A model generated the notes under the pieces. It was not told the DNA's origin. It searched no databases and saw nothing but the letters and a program-made list of their open reading frames with translations. Positions 1 through 8,238 of a stretch of DNA of 64,000 nt are shown one piece after another; position 1 is the stretch's first letter; each line of letters opens with the position of its first letter. Both the position numbers and the translations under genes were made by a program. The DNA is from Crocinitomicaceae bacterium (lineage in GTDB: Bacteria > Bacteroidota > Bacteroidia > Flavobacteriales_D > Parvicellaceae), in assembly GCA_002723085.1 (NCBI GenBank), contig PBNK01000002.1, positions 99,690-163,689 of the forward strand. The letters are read 5' to 3'.

Positions 1-240
1 AATTATCCAATGTTTTGGATAGGGCTTGGAATCACCATTTATGGAGCTGCTTATTTTTTTGTTCACGATTTGTTTATTCACCAAAGAATTAAAGTGCTTC
101 GAAGAACAAAAAATCCATATCTGATGGGCATTAGAAGGGGGCACAAAACACACCATAAACACCTTGGAAAGGAAAAGGGGGAATGCTTTGGAATGCTTTT
201 AGTACCACTAAAATATTTTCGGTTTTCTAATAAGAAGTAA
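1..240 (+). CDS. crtZ: Beta-carotene hydroxylase (CrtZ-like), C-terminal part
   Basis: Partial gene: the frame is open from the first base of the window, so the N-terminus lies upstream. CrtZ-type enzymes are membrane-bound di-iron hydroxylases that add the 3-hydroxyl groups on beta-ionone rings. The visible part carries a transmembrane stretch (GLGITIYGAAYFFVHD) followed by two of the histidine clusters of the fatty-acid hydroxylase superfamily, HDLFIHQR and HKTHHKH, which bind iron. The short tail after the last cluster is typical of CrtZ rather than of longer sterol desaturases. A CrtD-type desaturase lies 2.5 kb downstream, which supports a carotenoid role. The rest of a carotenoid cluster may lie to the left of the window. 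Confidence 0.82.
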   Translation, partial: NYPMFWIGLGITIYGAAYFFVHDLFIHQRIKVLRRTKNPYLMGIRRGHKTHHKHLGKEKGECFGMLLVPLKYFRFSNKK

Positions 241-320
241 TTAGTAAAATCAATATTGGAAAGTCTCTTTTTTCGAACTAAATTCTTATATATTTACTCA
301 AAATCAATCTTTTAAATTCA

Positions 321-1130
321 ATGAAGAAGTTTATATGGTGGGTTCTTTCTTTTTGTTTTTTTTGTTGTAATAACGAAAAACCTATTGAAAATATAGAGCA
401 TAAAGAAAACACTATATCGTTAAATAATATACCAGATTCAGCATTTAGTAACTCACTTCATTTTCAAGAAGTTGATAAAAACATATTGTTAGGGAAATTT
501 GATTATAAAGAAGATACTAATTTCAGTATTGTAAACCCTAAATATTCTTCAAAAACAATATATCTTAGAAAAGAAGTATTGATTAAATTTGATGAAATGT
601 ATAATGCTGCTCATAAAGACGGCATAAAACTTACTGTAATTTCAGGTACGAGAAGCTTTTATCACCAAAAATCCATTTGGGAAAGAAAATGGGATAAAAA
701 CATTAAAAATATGGACAGCTTAAGTACCGTAAAAGAAATTCTAAAATACAGCTCCATGCCCTCAACCTCAAGACATCACTGGGGAACTGACATTGATTTA
801 AACGACTTAGAAAACAGTTATTTTGAAAGCGGTGAGGGGAAGAAAGTTTTTGAATGGTTAATTGAACATGCACATAAGTATGGATTTCATATGACCTACG
901 ACAACCAAGATGAGTCTAAAAGAACTGGGTATAAAATGGAAAAATGGCATTGGTCATACATGCCAATTGCTGAGCAATATTTGAAACAATACAAAGAAAC
1001 AATTAAATGCGAAGACATTTCTTCATTCAAGGGTTCTCAATTTGCCTGTCATGAAGAAATTAATGTGATCAAAAACTTTGTGATGGGAATTAATAATGAC
1101 TATAAAAAAATAATAAATGCTACTAAATAG
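321..1130 (+). CDS. D-alanyl-D-alanine carboxypeptidase family lipoprotein (VanY, peptidase M15B)
   Basis: Predicted lipoprotein: a short hydrophobic N-terminus ends in cysteines (FCFFCCNN), so the mature protein is probably anchored in the envelope. The M15B zinc signature is present: S-R-H-H-W-G-T-D-I-D at residues 150-159 gives ligands His152 and Asp159, and E-K-W-H-W-S-Y gives the third ligand His210. Family members trim the terminal D-Ala of peptidoglycan stem peptides. The domain runs from about residue 70 to 220. The roughly 45-residue tail contains two cysteines and has no clear match. The 3' end overlaps the next gene by 14 bases, implying translational coupling. Exact substrate is inferred. 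Confidence 0.85.
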   Translation: MKKFIWWVLSFCFFCCNNEKPIENIEHKENTISLNNIPDSAFSNSLHFQEVDKNILLGKFDYKEDTNFSIVNPKYSSKTIYLRKEVLIKFDEMYNAAHKDGIKLTVISGTRSFYHQKSIWERKWDKNIKNMDSLSTVKEILKYSSMPSTSRHHWGTDIDLNDLENSYFESGEGKKVFEWLIEHAHKYGFHMTYDNQDESKRTGYKMEKWHWSYMPIAEQYLKQYKETIKCEDISSFKGSQFACHEEINVIKNFVMGINNDYKKIINATK

Positions 1131-2352
1131 GATTTGGGTTGCTTTAATTGCTATCGCCATGTTTATGGCCTGTGGTAAGGCATTTATTTTTCATGACTAT
1201 GACATTTTCAAACATATGGTTGAAAACCTTTTTGAAAGCGTAAAAGACGGTTTTGAAATGGTGATATATCTTACTGGCGCTTTGTGTCTTTGGATGGGGG
1301 TAATGAATATTGGTGAACAAGCAGGAATTGTTTCTTCTTTATCAAGGCTTGTGTCTCCTCTTTTTTCTAGATTATTTCCAGAAATACCAAAAGGGCACCC
1401 AGCTTCTGGAGCTATAATGTTGAATTATAGTGCTAATATGTTAGGGTTAGATAATGCTGCAACTCCAATAGGGTTAAAAGCTATAAAACTTTTGCAAGAC
1501 TTAAACCCTTCAAAAGATACTGCCAGTAATGCACAAATTATGTTTTTAGTCTTAAACACTTCTGGCTTAACCATTATTCCGGTTAGCATTATTGGTTATC
1601 GTGCAATGGCTGATGGTGCCACAGATCCTACTATTGTGTTTTTACCTATTTTATTTGCTACATTCTGTGCAACTTTAACCGGTTTGATTTTAGTATCAAT
1701 AAAACAAAAAATAAATTTGTTTGATAGAGTAATTTTTGCTTATGTAGGGGGTTTAAGTCTTCTTATTTTCGGCTTACTTGCCTGGTGTATTCACTCTCCA
1801 GGTTCTGTTAATTTCATCTCCTCATTTGTAGGTAATTTCATTTTACTTATTACAATAACTGGCTTTGTAATTTATGGCTTTAGAAAAAAAATTAATGTCT
1901 ATGAAAGCTTTGTTGAAGGGGCAAAAAGCGGTTTTGACATTGCGCTCAGTATTCTCCCTTACGTAATTGCAATTCTTGCCGCTGTATCGCTTTTTAGAAC
2001 ATCTGGAGCAATGCAATCCTTATTTAATGGAATTGAATATGTTTTAGTTTTTATTGGTGTTTCCTCATTAGAGTTTATTGATTCACTTCCAGTAGCATTC
2101 ATGAAGCCGTTTAGCGGCCCTGCTGCAAGAGCATTAATGCTAGAAATTTTCCAAACTAACGGTGTTGAATCTTTTGTTGGAAGGCTTGCTTCTACTTTTC
2201 AAGGTTGTTCTGATACAACTTTTTATATTTTAGCGGTTTACTTTGGTTCAGTAAAAATTAAAAAAATTCGCTATGCTGCTTCTGTGGGATTAATTGCAGA
2301 TTTTGTAGGAATTGTTGCTTCTATTTTCCTAGCTTACCTTTTCTATACTTAG
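1117..2352 (+). CDS. Nucleoside-recognition (Gate) domain membrane protein, SpmA-SpmB-like fusion
   Basis: Polytopic membrane protein of 411 residues. It has two Gate/nucleoside-recognition halves, the arrangement found when Bacillus SpmA and SpmB homologues are fused. The N-terminal half contains the conserved stretch around HPASGAIMLNYSANMLGLDN (residues 94-113). The C-terminal half contains FMKPFSGPAARALM and the GCSDTTFYILAVYFG motif typical of SpmB. In Bacillus these proteins affect spore core dehydration; in non-sporulating Bacteroidota the function is not established and the name does not imply sporulation. The gene overlaps the upstream VanY-type gene by 14 bases, so the two are probably co-expressed and may act together on the envelope. 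Confidence 0.82.
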   Translation: MLLNRIWVALIAIAMFMACGKAFIFHDYDIFKHMVENLFESVKDGFEMVIYLTGALCLWMGVMNIGEQAGIVSSLSRLVSPLFSRLFPEIPKGHPASGAIMLNYSANMLGLDNAATPIGLKAIKLLQDLNPSKDTASNAQIMFLVLNTSGLTIIPVSIIGYRAMADGATDPTIVFLPILFATFCATLTGLILVSIKQKINLFDRVIFAYVGGLSLLIFGLLAWCIHSPGSVNFISSFVGNFILLITITGFVIYGFRKKINVYESFVEGAKSGFDIALSILPYVIAILAAVSLFRTSGAMQSLFNGIEYVLVFIGVSSLEFIDSLPVAFMKPFSGPAARALMLEIFQTNGVESFVGRLASTFQGCSDTTFYILAVYFGSVKIKKIRYAASVGLIADFVGIVASIFLAYLFYT

Positions 2353-2425
2353 CATTAGTAAATACTTAAATAATATATTCGTTTATAATTTAAATAAAGA
2401 AAACTATATTTGACCAAAACATATT

Positions 2426-2671
2426 TTGAGTACAAAAAGAGAAAAATACTTTGAACAAAAATTAGAGCTTTTATCTAAGTTAACTAATGATCTTCTTTTT
2501 ATTGTTTTTATTCCAATACTAATTTTTTTAATTGGTGGAAGTATGTTTGCTGTTGAAAACAATATGCTTCTTTTAGCTAGTCTAGGTTTTTGTGTTTATA
2601 TGGCTACAAAACTTAATAAAAGCTTTAAATCCTATCGAAATTTTATGAAAAACAATTCTATACCTGAATAA
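2426..2671 (+). CDS. Small two-helix membrane protein, unknown function
   Basis: An 81-residue protein read from a TTG start; no in-frame ATG gives a similar full-length product. A charged N-terminus (about 20 residues) precedes two hydrophobic segments at about residues 23-41 and 47-60, followed by a basic tail. I do not recognise a family. It lies 73 bases after the SpmAB-like gene on the same strand, with no obvious terminator between, so it may belong to the same transcript. Coding status is moderately supported by composition and by its fit between neighbours. Confidence 0.55.
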   Translation: MSTKREKYFEQKLELLSKLTNDLLFIVFIPILIFLIGGSMFAVENNMLLLASLGFCVYMATKLNKSFKSYRNFMKNNSIPE

Positions 2672-2744
2672 AAAAATCTAATTTTTTACTTTAACTAGCT
2701 TTATTCCTTACTATAAATAAACTAAATTTCATTAAAAATAGTCC

Positions 2745-4187
2745 ATGGAAATTGTTGTAATTGGTGCTGGCATTGGAGGAATGTCTTGTGCTGCTGTTTT
2801 AGCATATAATGGATTTGATGTTAAAATTTTAGAGCAAAATTCATCATATGGTGGTAAAGCGGGTCAAATCACTAAAAACGGATATATTTTTGACAAAGGC
2901 CCAAGCTTACTTACAATTCCCAATTGGATTGACGATTTATTTTTTTCATGTGGGAAAAACCCTAAAGATTATTTCAATTATTTCAAGCTAAATCATGTAA
3001 CAAGATATTTTTTTGAAGATGATAAATTCACTGATGTAATGGCTGATTTAAATGAAACAGCTGAAAATTTTGAGCTTTCATTAAACTTAAAAAAGGAAGT
3101 TTTTTTAAATTATTTCAAGCTTTGGACTGAAATTTATGGTATTTCGGAGAAAACATTTTTAGAGGGCGATATAAAATTCAATTATAATTTTTTAAAAAGC
3201 GCTTTTATTTGGTTCAAACATACTGGCCTTTCTAGTATTGTTCATTCCATGGCGAAATACAATTCATCTAAACTTGATAATCAAAATGTTGAAAAAATAA
3301 TGAATCGTTTTGCTACTTACACAGGGTCTTCTCCTTATAAAACTCCTGCTTTTATGAATCAATTAGCCGTTGTAGAAATGATAAAAGGAGCGTATTTTCC
3401 AAATGGAGGTATTTTCAGTGTTTCAACTGCTTTATATAATTTATGTTTAGACTTGGGGGTTAAATTCACCTTTAACGAAAAAGTTATTGCTTTAGAAGAA
3501 AATATTAAAGGCATAAAAGTGCGTTCAAATAAATCAGAATACAATGCTGAAAAATTGGTTTCAAACATAGATTATTATATTACTCAAAAACTATTAGGAA
3601 GAAAAATTAAAATTAAAACTAAAGGATTGTCCACTTCTGCAATTGTTTTTTACTGGGGTATAAAAGGAAAATTTACTAAATTAAAATTGCATAATATCTT
3701 TTTTTCTGAAAATTATAAAAAAGAATTTGCCGAAATTTTTAATGACGCTAAGATCCCAAGTGAACCAACTATTTACATAAACATTTCATCTAAATTAGAA
3801 ACCTCTCATGCTCCTAAAGGTTGTGAAAACTGGTTTGTTATGATAAACATACCTCCCAGACCCAACCTTGTGACAGAAAACGAAATAACAAAAGTTCGAA
3901 ATTTTATTATTTCTAACTTATCTAAAAAGCTTAAAGTTGAGCTTAAAAACTTAATCAACTTTGAGGAAGTTCTTACACCAGAAACCCTTTATGAAAATAC
4001 AGGCGCGTATAAGGGAGCTTTATATGGTGAAAATCAAAACTCATTACGTCAAATAATGAAACGAAAAAGCAATTTTGATAAAAAAAGCAAAAATTTATTT
4101 TATGTTGGCGGATCTGTTCATCCTGGCGGAGGTATTCCTCTTGCATTAAAATCAGGAATAAACACAGCAAAGAAAATAATTAATTAG
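2745..4187 (+). CDS. crtD: Carotenoid desaturase of the phytoene desaturase family, CrtD type
   Basis: FAD-dependent amine-oxidase-fold enzyme of 480 residues. The N-terminal dinucleotide-binding motif is VVIGAGIGGMSCAAVLA, followed by YGGKAGQI. The C-terminal family signature is YVGGSVHPGGGIPLALKSG. The stretch FDKGPSLLTIPNWIDDLF and CGKNPKDYFNY resembles CrtD-type 1-hydroxycarotenoid 3,4-desaturases of Bacteroidota more than classical CrtI, so a role in monocyclic carotenoid synthesis (myxol or saproxanthin type) is plausible. Separation from CrtI is by recalled motif pattern only. The 3' end overlaps the convergent YHYH gene by 4 bases. Confidence 0.78.
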   Translation: MEIVVIGAGIGGMSCAAVLAYNGFDVKILEQNSSYGGKAGQITKNGYIFDKGPSLLTIPNWIDDLFFSCGKNPKDYFNYFKLNHVTRYFFEDDKFTDVMADLNETAENFELSLNLKKEVFLNYFKLWTEIYGISEKTFLEGDIKFNYNFLKSAFIWFKHTGLSSIVHSMAKYNSSKLDNQNVEKIMNRFATYTGSSPYKTPAFMNQLAVVEMIKGAYFPNGGIFSVSTALYNLCLDLGVKFTFNEKVIALEENIKGIKVRSNKSEYNAEKLVSNIDYYITQKLLGRKIKIKTKGLSTSAIVFYWGIKGKFTKLKLHNIFFSENYKKEFAEIFNDAKIPSEPTIYINISSKLETSHAPKGCENWFVMINIPPRPNLVTENEITKVRNFIISNLSKKLKVELKNLINFEEVLTPETLYENTGAYKGALYGENQNSLRQIMKRKSNFDKKSKNLFYVGGSVHPGGGIPLALKSGINTAKKIIN

Positions 4188-5116
4188 GGCCCTATTTTAA
4201 AGTCATTGGATGGCGTTCCGCTTATACATCTTGAAATTACAGGAAAAGCTTCAGTAATCACATAATAATAGCTAAAACTTTCTCCATTAATTGAAATATT
4301 AGCAGAGATTCCATTACACTCATCCAAGTCACCTGAACCTGAAACAAACTCATAATCGTTTGTATATTTTCCATTATACTCTCCACAAGGCTCTGAAAGA
4401 CCATCTCCCGATCTATTTCCGCTTTTTAATTGCCAGCTTGGGGATAAAGCAACTAAATCACCCGAAGAATTAGGCCCAAACTTATAAATGATTGGGAAAC
4501 CATCAGCTGCCCAACCTATTTGAACTGCAGCATTAGGAATCTGTGACCCTGTTCCTATATTTGGTTCTAATTGATTTGCATAAATACCCATATCTCCATG
4601 ATAATGGTATTCTCCATTGGGTTGAACATGAGCAACAGCACAGTCTAAACCAACAGCTTCCATGTTGTTATTTGGCTCCATCACCCAATCCCAATTATAG
4701 GTTCCTGTTTCATCTTCAAAAATAAAAGGCTCGCCTGGAGCAGGATCTATTTTAACCCCATTTAGTGCCACGCCAAAAGCGTAATTTGGAGATCCATCAG
4801 GTTTTACAATACTAGTAGAGTTACTTGAAAGAGAAGGAACTTTATCAATAATATAAGTTTTATTTGATGCATTTAAATTCGACACAATGTTTGGAATTTG
4901 ATTTCTATAATCATGAGAAGGAATTCCATTTGTTGAAATCACCCTATTATTGCCATTAATACTTTCAGAATATAAACTGGAAACATTTGGGGTTGTGGTG
5001 CATTGATGACTATTTTGATCCATGGAGTTGTCATTTTGACATGAATCATCTTCCTTGTTTTTATTACAAGAAAGAGACAAAACAATTAAACCAGAAAGAA
5101 ATATGGTGTATTTCAT
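4184..5116 (-). CDS. YHYH domain-containing lipoprotein
   Basis: Predicted lipoprotein of 310 residues: signal segment FLSGLIVLSLSC with the lipid-modified cysteine at residue 17, followed by an acidic, Asn-rich linker. The central domain holds the eponymous motif in NGEYHYHGDMG (about residues 168-178) and further conserved pieces such as YAFGVALNGVKIDPAPGEPF and GWAADGFPIIYK, all characteristic of the YHYH family. Members are secreted or surface proteins of unknown biochemical function; the histidines suggest metal binding, which is inference. It is a single gene transcribed towards the desaturase gene and diverges from the SpoIIE phosphatase gene upstream. Confidence 0.85.
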   Translation of the reverse strand: MKYTIFLSGLIVLSLSCNKNKEDDSCQNDNSMDQNSHQCTTTPNVSSLYSESINGNNRVISTNGIPSHDYRNQIPNIVSNLNASNKTYIIDKVPSLSSNSTSIVKPDGSPNYAFGVALNGVKIDPAPGEPFIFEDETGTYNWDWVMEPNNNMEAVGLDCAVAHVQPNGEYHYHGDMGIYANQLEPNIGTGSQIPNAAVQIGWAADGFPIIYKFGPNSSGDLVALSPSWQLKSGNRSGDGLSEPCGEYNGKYTNDYEFVSGSGDLDECNGISANISINGESFSYYYVITEAFPVISRCISGTPSNDFKIGP

Positions 5117-5267
5117 AACATTAAATTTTGTCTTAATATAACTAAAAAATTACCAATAAAAATGAGTAAGGGTACTTAATTACTATTAAATTATTATTTA
5201 GTCATCTAGTCTCGATTTCCTTATATATTTCACTATATTGTTTTAGGATTGCCCCAATTAATGCCTA

Positions 5268-7511
5268 TTGTATTTTTTTAAAAAAATATTTCTTTTAATC
5301 ATTGATATTAATCGTTGGTTAACATTTGCAATATTATTATCCTTATGTATTTCAGGTGTCTCTCAAAATTATTTGCCAAAAAATTACGATTGTAACTCAG
5401 ATTCTTGTGTTGTAAACAAGTTACTTGATAATTACAGATCTTTAGCACAATATAATCCAGACTCTGCTATAAAAACATTAAAATATTGCTTAAGTTTTTC
5501 ACGTAAAAATGAAAACATTATTGGAGAAATAAATTCACTCCGACTTTTTGCTGATGCCTATTCCTTACTATCAAAATACGATACTGCTCTTTTTGTTTTA
5601 GAAGAAGCTACCCGATTAGCATTAAAGGCTAATGACCTTAAAGGGATGGCTATGATTTACAATTTAAGAGGAAATATATTTCTTGATAAAGGTAGTTTTA
5701 ATTCATCAATTAGGTGCTACCAAAAAGCACTTGAAATTTCAGATAAAATTAAGTACGAAGATGGGATTGTAAAAGCATATGCAAATCTAGGTGTAACCAA
5801 TTATTTGGTGGGAAATTACGATAAAGCCATTGACTTTTACAACTTAGCTATTCCAAGGTTAGAATTTCGGAAAGATTCAAATACTTTGGCTATAGTTCAT
5901 TCGAACTTAGCTACATTTTATCAATTAGTTGGGGATTATGATATGGCTATTTATGTTTGTAAGAAATCCCTATCCTATCTAAAAGAAACTAACAACCTTG
6001 GCAAAGCGACTACATATGTGAATTTAGGGAGAAATTATAGTGAGCTTTTTAAACATGAAAAAGCTATTGAGTACTATAAAACAGCCTTAAAACTTTCCAT
6101 GGAAAGTGGCAACATAAGAAATATGATTACTTGTTATAACAACATAGGGACCGCATATGTTGGAATGAATCAATTTAATAAAGGAATTGAGAGTTTACAA
6201 AAAGGGTTAGATATGGCTATTGAGCACAAAATGAGTAGCGATGTTGCTCAACTTAAGTTTTTTCTTGCAAAAGCCTATTTAGATAATGGACTTATTACAG
6301 AAGCTACAATATTAGCTGAAGAAAGCAGTAGAATTGCCGATAGTTTAAAAATAACAGAACTAATGTTCAATAATTATTCATTATTAGCTAACCTATATGA
6401 GCGAATAAATGATTATAAATTATGTAACGATGTTTTAAAAAAACATATTGAGATAAATCAAGAGGTTCAGGATGAATATTATCACCACGAACTTTCTGTT
6501 ATGGAAGCTAAATATAAAGTAAACATCAAAGAACAACATATAAAGATGTTGCGCCAAGATAGTTTGCACAAACAACAATTAGTCCTGAATCAAAACAAAG
6601 AATTAAAGTGGAAAAAATCAGAAACAAATTATTTAATTATTGGGGGGCTTTTATTGTTTTTAGGCCTTTTATTAATTGCTTATTTTTTACTTCAGTACAA
6701 AAAAGTAAATAAATACATAATTGCTCAAAAAGACAGGGTGGAATTACAAAATAAAATTATTGAAACTAAAAATCGAGACATAACTGATAGCATAAAATAT
6801 GCTGAGCGAATCCAAAAAACTATTCTACCTGCCAAGTATAAACTAAGAGAATATCTTCCAAACTCTTTCGTATTTTACCGCCCAAAAGATTTTGTTGCTG
6901 GGGATTTTTATTGGTTAGAGAAAAACGAAAGTTCTGTACTATTTGCCGTTGCTGATTGCACAGGGCATGGGGTTCCTGGAGCAATTGTTAGTGTGGTTTG
7001 TCATAATGCACTTAATCGATCTGTACGACAATATGGCTTAACTGCACCCAATCAAATACTTGATATGACAAAATCTATAGTAGTGGATGAGTTTAGTAAA
7101 AATGAGGATGTAAGAGATGGTATGGATATTGCCCTTTGTTCCATCTCTGGCAATAAACTACATTTTTCTGGAGCTAATAATCCATTATGGATAGTTAGAA
7201 AAGGAGCTTTAATGTCCTATAAACCTGACAAACAGCCTGTTGGTAAATACGAATTAAATAATCCTTTTACCAATCATGAAATAGAATTACAAAAGAACGA
7301 TATGATTTATATATTTTCAGATGGTTTTGCCGATCAATTTGGAGGAGAAAAAGGAAAGAAATATATGGCTGGAAAGTTCAAAAAGTTTTTAATTTCTATT
7401 TATAAATTATCACCGCAAAAACAAAAAGAAGCTCTTGAAAAAGAATTTAAAAAATGGAAAGGAAATGAAGAACAAATTGATGATGTTTGCATAATTGGTC
7501 TAAGAAGATGA
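5268..7511 (+). CDS. TPR-repeat sensor with SpoIIE/PP2C-type serine phosphatase output
   Basis: A 747-residue signalling protein. N-terminal signal or anchor segment (about residues 18-33), then a periplasmic array of tetratricopeptide repeats to about residue 400. A coiled coil leads into one transmembrane segment (YLIIGGLLLFLGLLLIAYFLL, near residue 465), a second coiled coil, and a cytoplasmic SpoIIE/PPM phosphatase domain from about residue 515. Metal-binding phosphatase motifs are visible: FVAGDFYWL, VADCTGHGVPGA, RDGMDIALC, FSDGFADQFGG and the terminal EQIDDVCIIGL. The start is TTG; the nearby ATG at 5261 is out of frame and closes quickly. It probably dephosphorylates an anti-sigma-antagonist-like partner, but none is encoded nearby. 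Confidence 0.86.
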   Translation: MYFFKKIFLLIIDINRWLTFAILLSLCISGVSQNYLPKNYDCNSDSCVVNKLLDNYRSLAQYNPDSAIKTLKYCLSFSRKNENIIGEINSLRLFADAYSLLSKYDTALFVLEEATRLALKANDLKGMAMIYNLRGNIFLDKGSFNSSIRCYQKALEISDKIKYEDGIVKAYANLGVTNYLVGNYDKAIDFYNLAIPRLEFRKDSNTLAIVHSNLATFYQLVGDYDMAIYVCKKSLSYLKETNNLGKATTYVNLGRNYSELFKHEKAIEYYKTALKLSMESGNIRNMITCYNNIGTAYVGMNQFNKGIESLQKGLDMAIEHKMSSDVAQLKFFLAKAYLDNGLITEATILAEESSRIADSLKITELMFNNYSLLANLYERINDYKLCNDVLKKHIEINQEVQDEYYHHELSVMEAKYKVNIKEQHIKMLRQDSLHKQQLVLNQNKELKWKKSETNYLIIGGLLLFLGLLLIAYFLLQYKKVNKYIIAQKDRVELQNKIIETKNRDITDSIKYAERIQKTILPAKYKLREYLPNSFVFYRPKDFVAGDFYWLEKNESSVLFAVADCTGHGVPGAIVSVVCHNALNRSVRQYGLTAPNQILDMTKSIVVDEFSKNEDVRDGMDIALCSISGNKLHFSGANNPLWIVRKGALMSYKPDKQPVGKYELNNPFTNHEIELQKNDMIYIFSDGFADQFGGEKGKKYMAGKFKKFLISIYKLSPQKQKEALEKEFKKWKGNEEQIDDVCIIGLRR

Positions 7512-7521
7512 AATTATATTC

Positions 7522-8238
7522 ATGAAAGGAAGGGTTTATACAATTGATGGGATAGATGTTTTATTTGTAAAAAGCAAAAGAGCTAAAGGAGTTAACATTA
7601 GTATTCGTCCTTTTAAAGGGGTAAAAGTTTCAGTGCCCTATTTTGTCACTTTTAAATATGCCTTAAAAATTACTAATCAACGAATAGACTGGATTACTAA
7701 AAATTTAAAAAAAATTAAATCTTCAGAAAATGGCCTTACAAAATTTAATTTGAATACAACTTTTAAGACTAGAAATCATTTCTTAAAAATTATTCAGATA
7801 GAATCTAAAGAAATTAAATACAGCATCTGTAAAAATGAAACCATCGTTTATATTCCAATAAACTATGATATTAATTCCGAATTGGCACAAAATGAAATCA
7901 GAAAAGCAATTGAAGAAACTTGGAGAAAAGAAGCAAAAGAAATTTTGCCAAATAGAATAAATTACTTAGCTAAAAAGCATGGATTGAATTATCAAAATAT
8001 AAGGATAAAAAACACCAAATCTAGATGGGGAAGCTGTTCTTATAAAAACAACATTAATCTTAGTCTACACTTAATGAGGTTGCCAGACTATTTGATTGAT
8101 TATGTAATCTTACATGAACTGGTTCACACAAAAATCAAAAACCATAGTAAAGATTTTTGGGCTATGCTTGAAGAAGTATCTTTTCAATCGAAAAAGCATG
8201 ATAAAGAATTAAAAAACTATAGAATCGGAATTTATTAA
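7522..8238 (+). CDS. YgjP-like zinc metallopeptidase domain protein (DUF45)
   Basis: A 238-residue protein with the C-terminal signature of the YgjP/DUF45 family: KNTKSRWGSCSYKNNINLSLHL followed by the zinc motif H-E-L-V-H near residue 200 and a third His (NHSKDFW) further on. The family is related to SprT/WLM minimal metallopeptidases and is often adjacent to restriction genes, but here it follows the SpoIIE phosphatase by 10 bases and is probably in its transcript. The N-terminal 100 residues are basic and beta-rich. Substrate unknown. The 3' end abuts the convergent beta-mannosidase gene with no space. Confidence 0.83.
   Translation: MKGRVYTIDGIDVLFVKSKRAKGVNISIRPFKGVKVSVPYFVTFKYALKITNQRIDWITKNLKKIKSSENGLTKFNLNTTFKTRNHFLKIIQIESKEIKYSICKNETIVYIPINYDINSELAQNEIRKAIEETWRKEAKEILPNRINYLAKKHGLNYQNIRIKNTKSRWGSCSYKNNINLSLHLMRLPDYLIDYVILHELVHTKIKNHSKDFWAMLEEVSFQSKKHDKELKNYRIGIY

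Noticed and set aside
1117..2352. Reading the SpmAB-like protein as evidence of sporulation
   Set aside because: Nothing else in the window relates to sporulation, and homologues are common in non-spore-forming Bacteroidota.
7522..8238. YgjP-like gene as part of a restriction or defence island
   Set aside because: No helicase, methylase or nuclease genes adjoin it; it follows a signalling gene by 10 bases.
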